Origin: Candidatus Cloacimonadota bacterium
Lineage (GTDB): Bacteria; Cloacimonadota; Cloacimonadia; Cloacimonadales; TCS61
Length of the DNA: 8,676 bases
Direction: 5' to 3'
Assembly (NCBI GenBank): GCA_011372345.1
Contig: DRTC01000279.1
Location: 1 to 8,676, forward strand
Made by a program: the position numbers and the translations under genes
Part shown: in pieces, positions 6,370-8,676 of the stretch
How the letters are laid out: each line of letters begins with the position of its first letter
Position numbering within the stretch: the stretch's first letter is position 1
The notes under the pieces: generated by a model
Seen by the model: the letters and a program-made list of their open reading frames with translations, nothing else
Told to the model about the DNA's origin: nothing
Databases searched by the model: none

Positions 6370-8271
6370 ATGCTTAAAAAAACAATTTTATTAATTTTAT
6401 TTTCGATTCAACTTCTGCTTTTATCAGCAGAAAATAAAGAAATATATTTTAAATTTTTCATAAATTCAAAAAAAGAATTATTCAAACTAACAAGAATCAT
6501 CTCAATAGATAATGTTCATGACAAAACTGTTTTTGCATATGCAAATGAGAAAGAATTCCAGGAATTTACAAGTTCAGGATATTCTTATGAAATCCTCACT
6601 AATCCAAGTAAAACTCACCAAGTAAAAATGGCAACTTCCAGAGAACAGATGCGGGATTGGGATTCCTATCCGACTTACGAAACTTATGTCGATCTTATGT
6701 ATCAATTCCAGATCGATCATCCTGATCTTTGTAGCATTGAGAATATTGGTAGTTCAGTGGAAGGTCGAGAGATCCTGTTTGCAAAAATATCTGATAATGT
6801 GAATATCGCAGAAGATGAACCGGAATTTATGTACACAGCTACTATGCATGGTGATGAACTGGTTGGATATATTTTAATGCTGCGTCTAATTGATGAACTG
6901 CTTTCGAATTACGGAAGCGATCCGCAAATTACGAACCTGGTAAATAATGTTGAGATTTGGATCAATCCCGCTGCCAACCCGGATGGCACTTATGCCGGAG
7001 GAAATAATACAGTTTGGGGAGCAACGCGATATAATGCAAATAGTGTCGATCTCAACCGCAATTTTCCCGATCCTGAAGATGGAGATCATCCGGATGGAAA
7101 TGAATGGCAGCCGGAAATCATTATTATGATGGATTTTGCTTTTGAACACGATTTTGTTCTTTCAGCGAATCTGCACAGTGGAGCAGAAGTTGTCAATTAT
7201 CCCTGGGATACATGGCCTCAACTTCATGCTGATGATGACTGGTGGCAGGAAGTTTCTCATACTTATGCCGACAAGGCTCAGGATAATAGTCCATATGGTT
7301 ATATGAATGGTTTTGATGATGGGATTACCAATGGTTATGCCTGGTATACTATTAGCGGCGGACGACAGGATTATATGAATTATTTTCACGGCTGCAGGGA
7401 GATGACTCTCGAACTTTCTAATGTAAAACTACTTCCGGAAGATGAACTGGAAGACCATTGGAACTATAATCGTGAATCTTTGTTGCTCTATATAGAAGAA
7501 TGTCTTTACGGAATTCGCGGAATTGTCTCAGATGAAAATAGCAATCCAACTAATGCTGTAATTCATGTTATTGATCATGATATTGATAATTCGGAAGTTT
7601 TTACCGATGCTGAAATCGGAGATTATCATCGCATGCTTTTTCCCGGTTCTTATGATTTGCAATTTCTCTCATTTGGATACCTTCCTCAAACAGTTGAAAA
7701 TATTTCAATTTCTGATAATGAAATAATTTATCAGGATGTAACTCTCCAACCAGCAGAAAATTATACTGTTTCAGGAACGATCGTTGATGGAGATTCCCAG
7801 ATTCCCCTCGAAAATGTTTCAATAGAATTGTCTCACGCAATATTCGATATTATGTATGAGACACAGACTGATGATCAGGGTTTTTACCAGTTTGAAAATA
7901 TTTATGAAGGAACTTATTCAATCAAAATCGTTTTGACAGGTTATACTCAAATTTTTGAAGAAATAGAAGTTTCGGATAATATGGTTTTTGATTATGAGCT
8001 TTATCAATCCAACGCTGAAAGTTTTGAATCCGGAGAATTTTCCGAAATCTGGAGTTTTTCCGGTGATGCGGATTGGTTCATCGATAATTCCACAGCTTAT
8101 GATGGAATTTATTCTGCTTGCTCCGGTGATATCGGAAGTTGGGATACAAGTTCGCTAATCACGGAAATGAATGTTACAGAAGCAGGGGATATCAGTTTTT
8201 TTATCAAAGTTTCCTGCGAAGACGATCCTGATGATGATTGGGATTTTATCACTTTCCGCATAGATTCTTAA
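6370..8271 (+). CDS. Secreted M14 zinc carboxypeptidase (D/E/N-like), reading frame cut by an in-frame TAA
   Basis: The start ATG has GGAG five bases upstream (6361-6364) and begins a signal peptide (1-20, MLKKTILLILFSIQLLLLSA). After a propeptide-like segment (about 21-90) the M14 domain (about 95-375) shows the motifs of the carboxypeptidase D/E/N group: zinc ligands His160 and Glu163 in 'MHGDE' and His269 in 'ANLHSGAE'; 'NANSVDLNRNFPD' (Asn229, Arg230); 'WYTISGGRQDY' (Tyr326); and catalytic Glu348 in 'MTLELS'. Enzymes of this group often remove C-terminal Lys or Arg, but the pocket here is untested. Two transthyretin-like domains follow (about 381-460 and 466-546), as in metallocarboxypeptidases of this group. 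A beta-sandwich module then starts at 'ESFESGEF' (549). The frame stops at codon 634, in the middle of that module, although the downstream frame continues homologous to the first peptidase. The 633-residue product keeps its whole catalytic domain and both transthyretin-like domains but lacks half a beta-sandwich and the sorting domain. Confidence 0.93.
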   Translation: MLKKTILLILFSIQLLLLSAENKEIYFKFFINSKKELFKLTRIISIDNVHDKTVFAYANEKEFQEFTSSGYSYEILTNPSKTHQVKMATSREQMRDWDSYPTYETYVDLMYQFQIDHPDLCSIENIGSSVEGREILFAKISDNVNIAEDEPEFMYTATMHGDELVGYILMLRLIDELLSNYGSDPQITNLVNNVEIWINPAANPDGTYAGGNNTVWGATRYNANSVDLNRNFPDPEDGDHPDGNEWQPEIIIMMDFAFEHDFVLSANLHSGAEVVNYPWDTWPQLHADDDWWQEVSHTYADKAQDNSPYGYMNGFDDGITNGYAWYTISGGRQDYMNYFHGCREMTLELSNVKLLPEDELEDHWNYNRESLLLYIEECLYGIRGIVSDENSNPTNAVIHVIDHDIDNSEVFTDAEIGDYHRMLFPGSYDLQFLSFGYLPQTVENISISDNEIIYQDVTLQPAENYTVSGTIVDGDSQIPLENVSIELSHAIFDIMYETQTDDQGFYQFENIYEGTYSIKIVLTGYTQIFEEIEVSDNMVFDYELYQSNAESFESGEFSEIWSFSGDADWFIDNSTAYDGIYSACSGDIGSWDTSSLITEMNVTEAGDISFFIKVSCEDDPDDDWDFITFRIDS

Positions 8272-8526
8272 GAACAGGAAAGATGGGATGGAGAAGTAGA
8301 TTGGATAGAAGCAAGTTTTCTGGTTACAGCAGGTTTCCATGAATTCGAATGGCGATACGAAAAAGACGGAAATGTCAGCAGCGGATCGGATTGTGCATGG
8401 ATCGATTTTATCAGTTTTCCAGCGAATGATTCAGCGATTGGAGATGATGAAGTAGAAATGTCGGAAATAAAATTAATCGGGAATTATCCCAATCCATTCT
8501 ATTCTGCAACCACAATTTCTTTTTCC

Positions 8527-8553
8527 ACCGCAGAGAACGGAGAGGACGCAGAG
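8527..8553 (+). repeat. In-frame 9-base mini-repeat in sorting domain (copy 2)
   Basis: Three related 9-base units, ACCGCAGAG, AACGGAGAG and GACGCAGAG, encode TAE-NGE-DAE. They sit at the same point of the sorting domain as the 9-base repeats at 6005-6034. The unit sequence differs between the two genes (CGAA versus CGCAGAG type), yet the phase and position are the same. Confidence 0.75.
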
Positions 8554-8602
8554 ATGTCGATTTATAATTTGAAAGGTCAAAAAGTGAAAACTTTGGAGTG
8601 TT

Positions 8603-8642
8603 TCCGGCAGCTGCCGGATACAAAAGCGACAAAGTCGCTTTT
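8603..8642 (+). repeat. Palindrome plus hairpin element inside coding sequence (copy 2)
   Basis: The same perfect 16-base palindrome as in the first peptidase (8603-8618) is followed by a 9-bp stem with an AAA loop, AAAAGCGAC-AAA-GTCGCTTTT (8622-8642). It is translated as 'RQLPDTKATKSL' in the frame that continues past the TAA. The four differences from copy 1 fall outside both stems, in the linker and the loop. Confidence 0.85.
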
Positions 8643-8676
8643 CCACATAGTCTGGGACGGAAAAGATGAAAATAAC

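Larger units (their letters stand above)
8272..8676 (+). pseudogene. Continuation of the second peptidase beyond the in-frame stop (beta-sandwich end and sorting domain)
   Basis: Immediately after TAA (8269-8271) the same frame stays open for 135 codons to the window edge. It encodes 'EQERWDGEVDWIEASF' and 'WRYEKDGNVSSGSDCAWIDF', which align without a gap to 'VQGEWSGESDWIEESF' and 'WSYEKDGYVSDGYDCGWIDY' in the first peptidase. The sorting-domain start 'NYPNPF' is at 8482-8499 and 'MSIYNLKGQKVKTL' follows. The Ala666 codon of the first peptidase (5750-5752) corresponds to the TAA. No convincing start or ribosome site lies just downstream, so the tail is probably not a gene of its own. It is either the severed 3' part of a recently broken gene, a readthrough extension, or intact coding sequence with one wrong base call. 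Confidence 0.85.

Noticed and set aside
8269..8271. Programmed recoding (selenocysteine or pyrrolysine) at the interrupted peptidase
   Set aside because: The codon is TAA, whereas these systems use TGA and TAG. The aligned position in the paralog is Ala, not a catalytic residue.
1..8676. A new defence or antiphage system
   Set aside because: TPR proteins and peptidases do occur in such systems, but all the genes here carry signal peptides, the peptidases have sorting domains, and the kinase has a classical two-component core.

Overview
The window looks like an AT-rich chromosome fragment from an uncultured member of the FCB group. Candidatus Cloacimonadota fits best, with Marinimicrobia or another Bacteroidota relative as the alternative. 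The basis is the combination of large secreted proteins ending in a 'YPNPF...GIYLYKL' FlgD-like/type A sorting domain, sensor kinases with a periplasmic TPR domain, and repeated palindromic elements both between and inside genes. No rRNA or marker gene is present, so the taxonomy is inference.

The left part is on the minus strand. A TPR sensor histidine kinase (1233-3461) is followed, 189 bases downstream, by the first 347 codons of a paralogous secreted TPR protein (1-1043) that runs off the window edge and is probably a second kinase. The spacer between them is bounded by imperfect inverted repeats, one of which supplies the last codons of the kinase. A 293-base divergent intergenic region (3462-3754) separates this block from the plus-strand genes.

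The right part is on the plus strand. Two secreted M14 zinc carboxypeptidases lie in tandem. The first (3755-6244, TTG start) has a carboxypeptidase A/T-like catalytic domain. The second (from 6370) has a carboxypeptidase D/E/N-like catalytic domain. Both carry the same downstream modules: two transthyretin-like domains, a beta-sandwich domain and a C-terminal sorting domain. In the second gene an in-frame TAA at 8269-8271 interrupts the beta-sandwich domain, and the same frame stays open and clearly homologous for 135 more codons to the window end. The two sorting domains each contain, in frame, a palindrome plus hairpin repeat and a 9-base mini-repeat. The 125-base spacer between the two peptidase genes is packed with TTCCGAA/TTCGGAA inverted repeats.

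A working model, which is inference, is that the exported peptidases digest extracellular protein or peptides and that the divergently placed membrane sensors belong to an unrelated or regulatory signalling pathway. No response regulator is visible. I see no defence system, prophage, CRISPR array, tRNA or rRNA. The unusual content is the interrupted second peptidase and the several families of palindromic repeats that have entered coding sequence.
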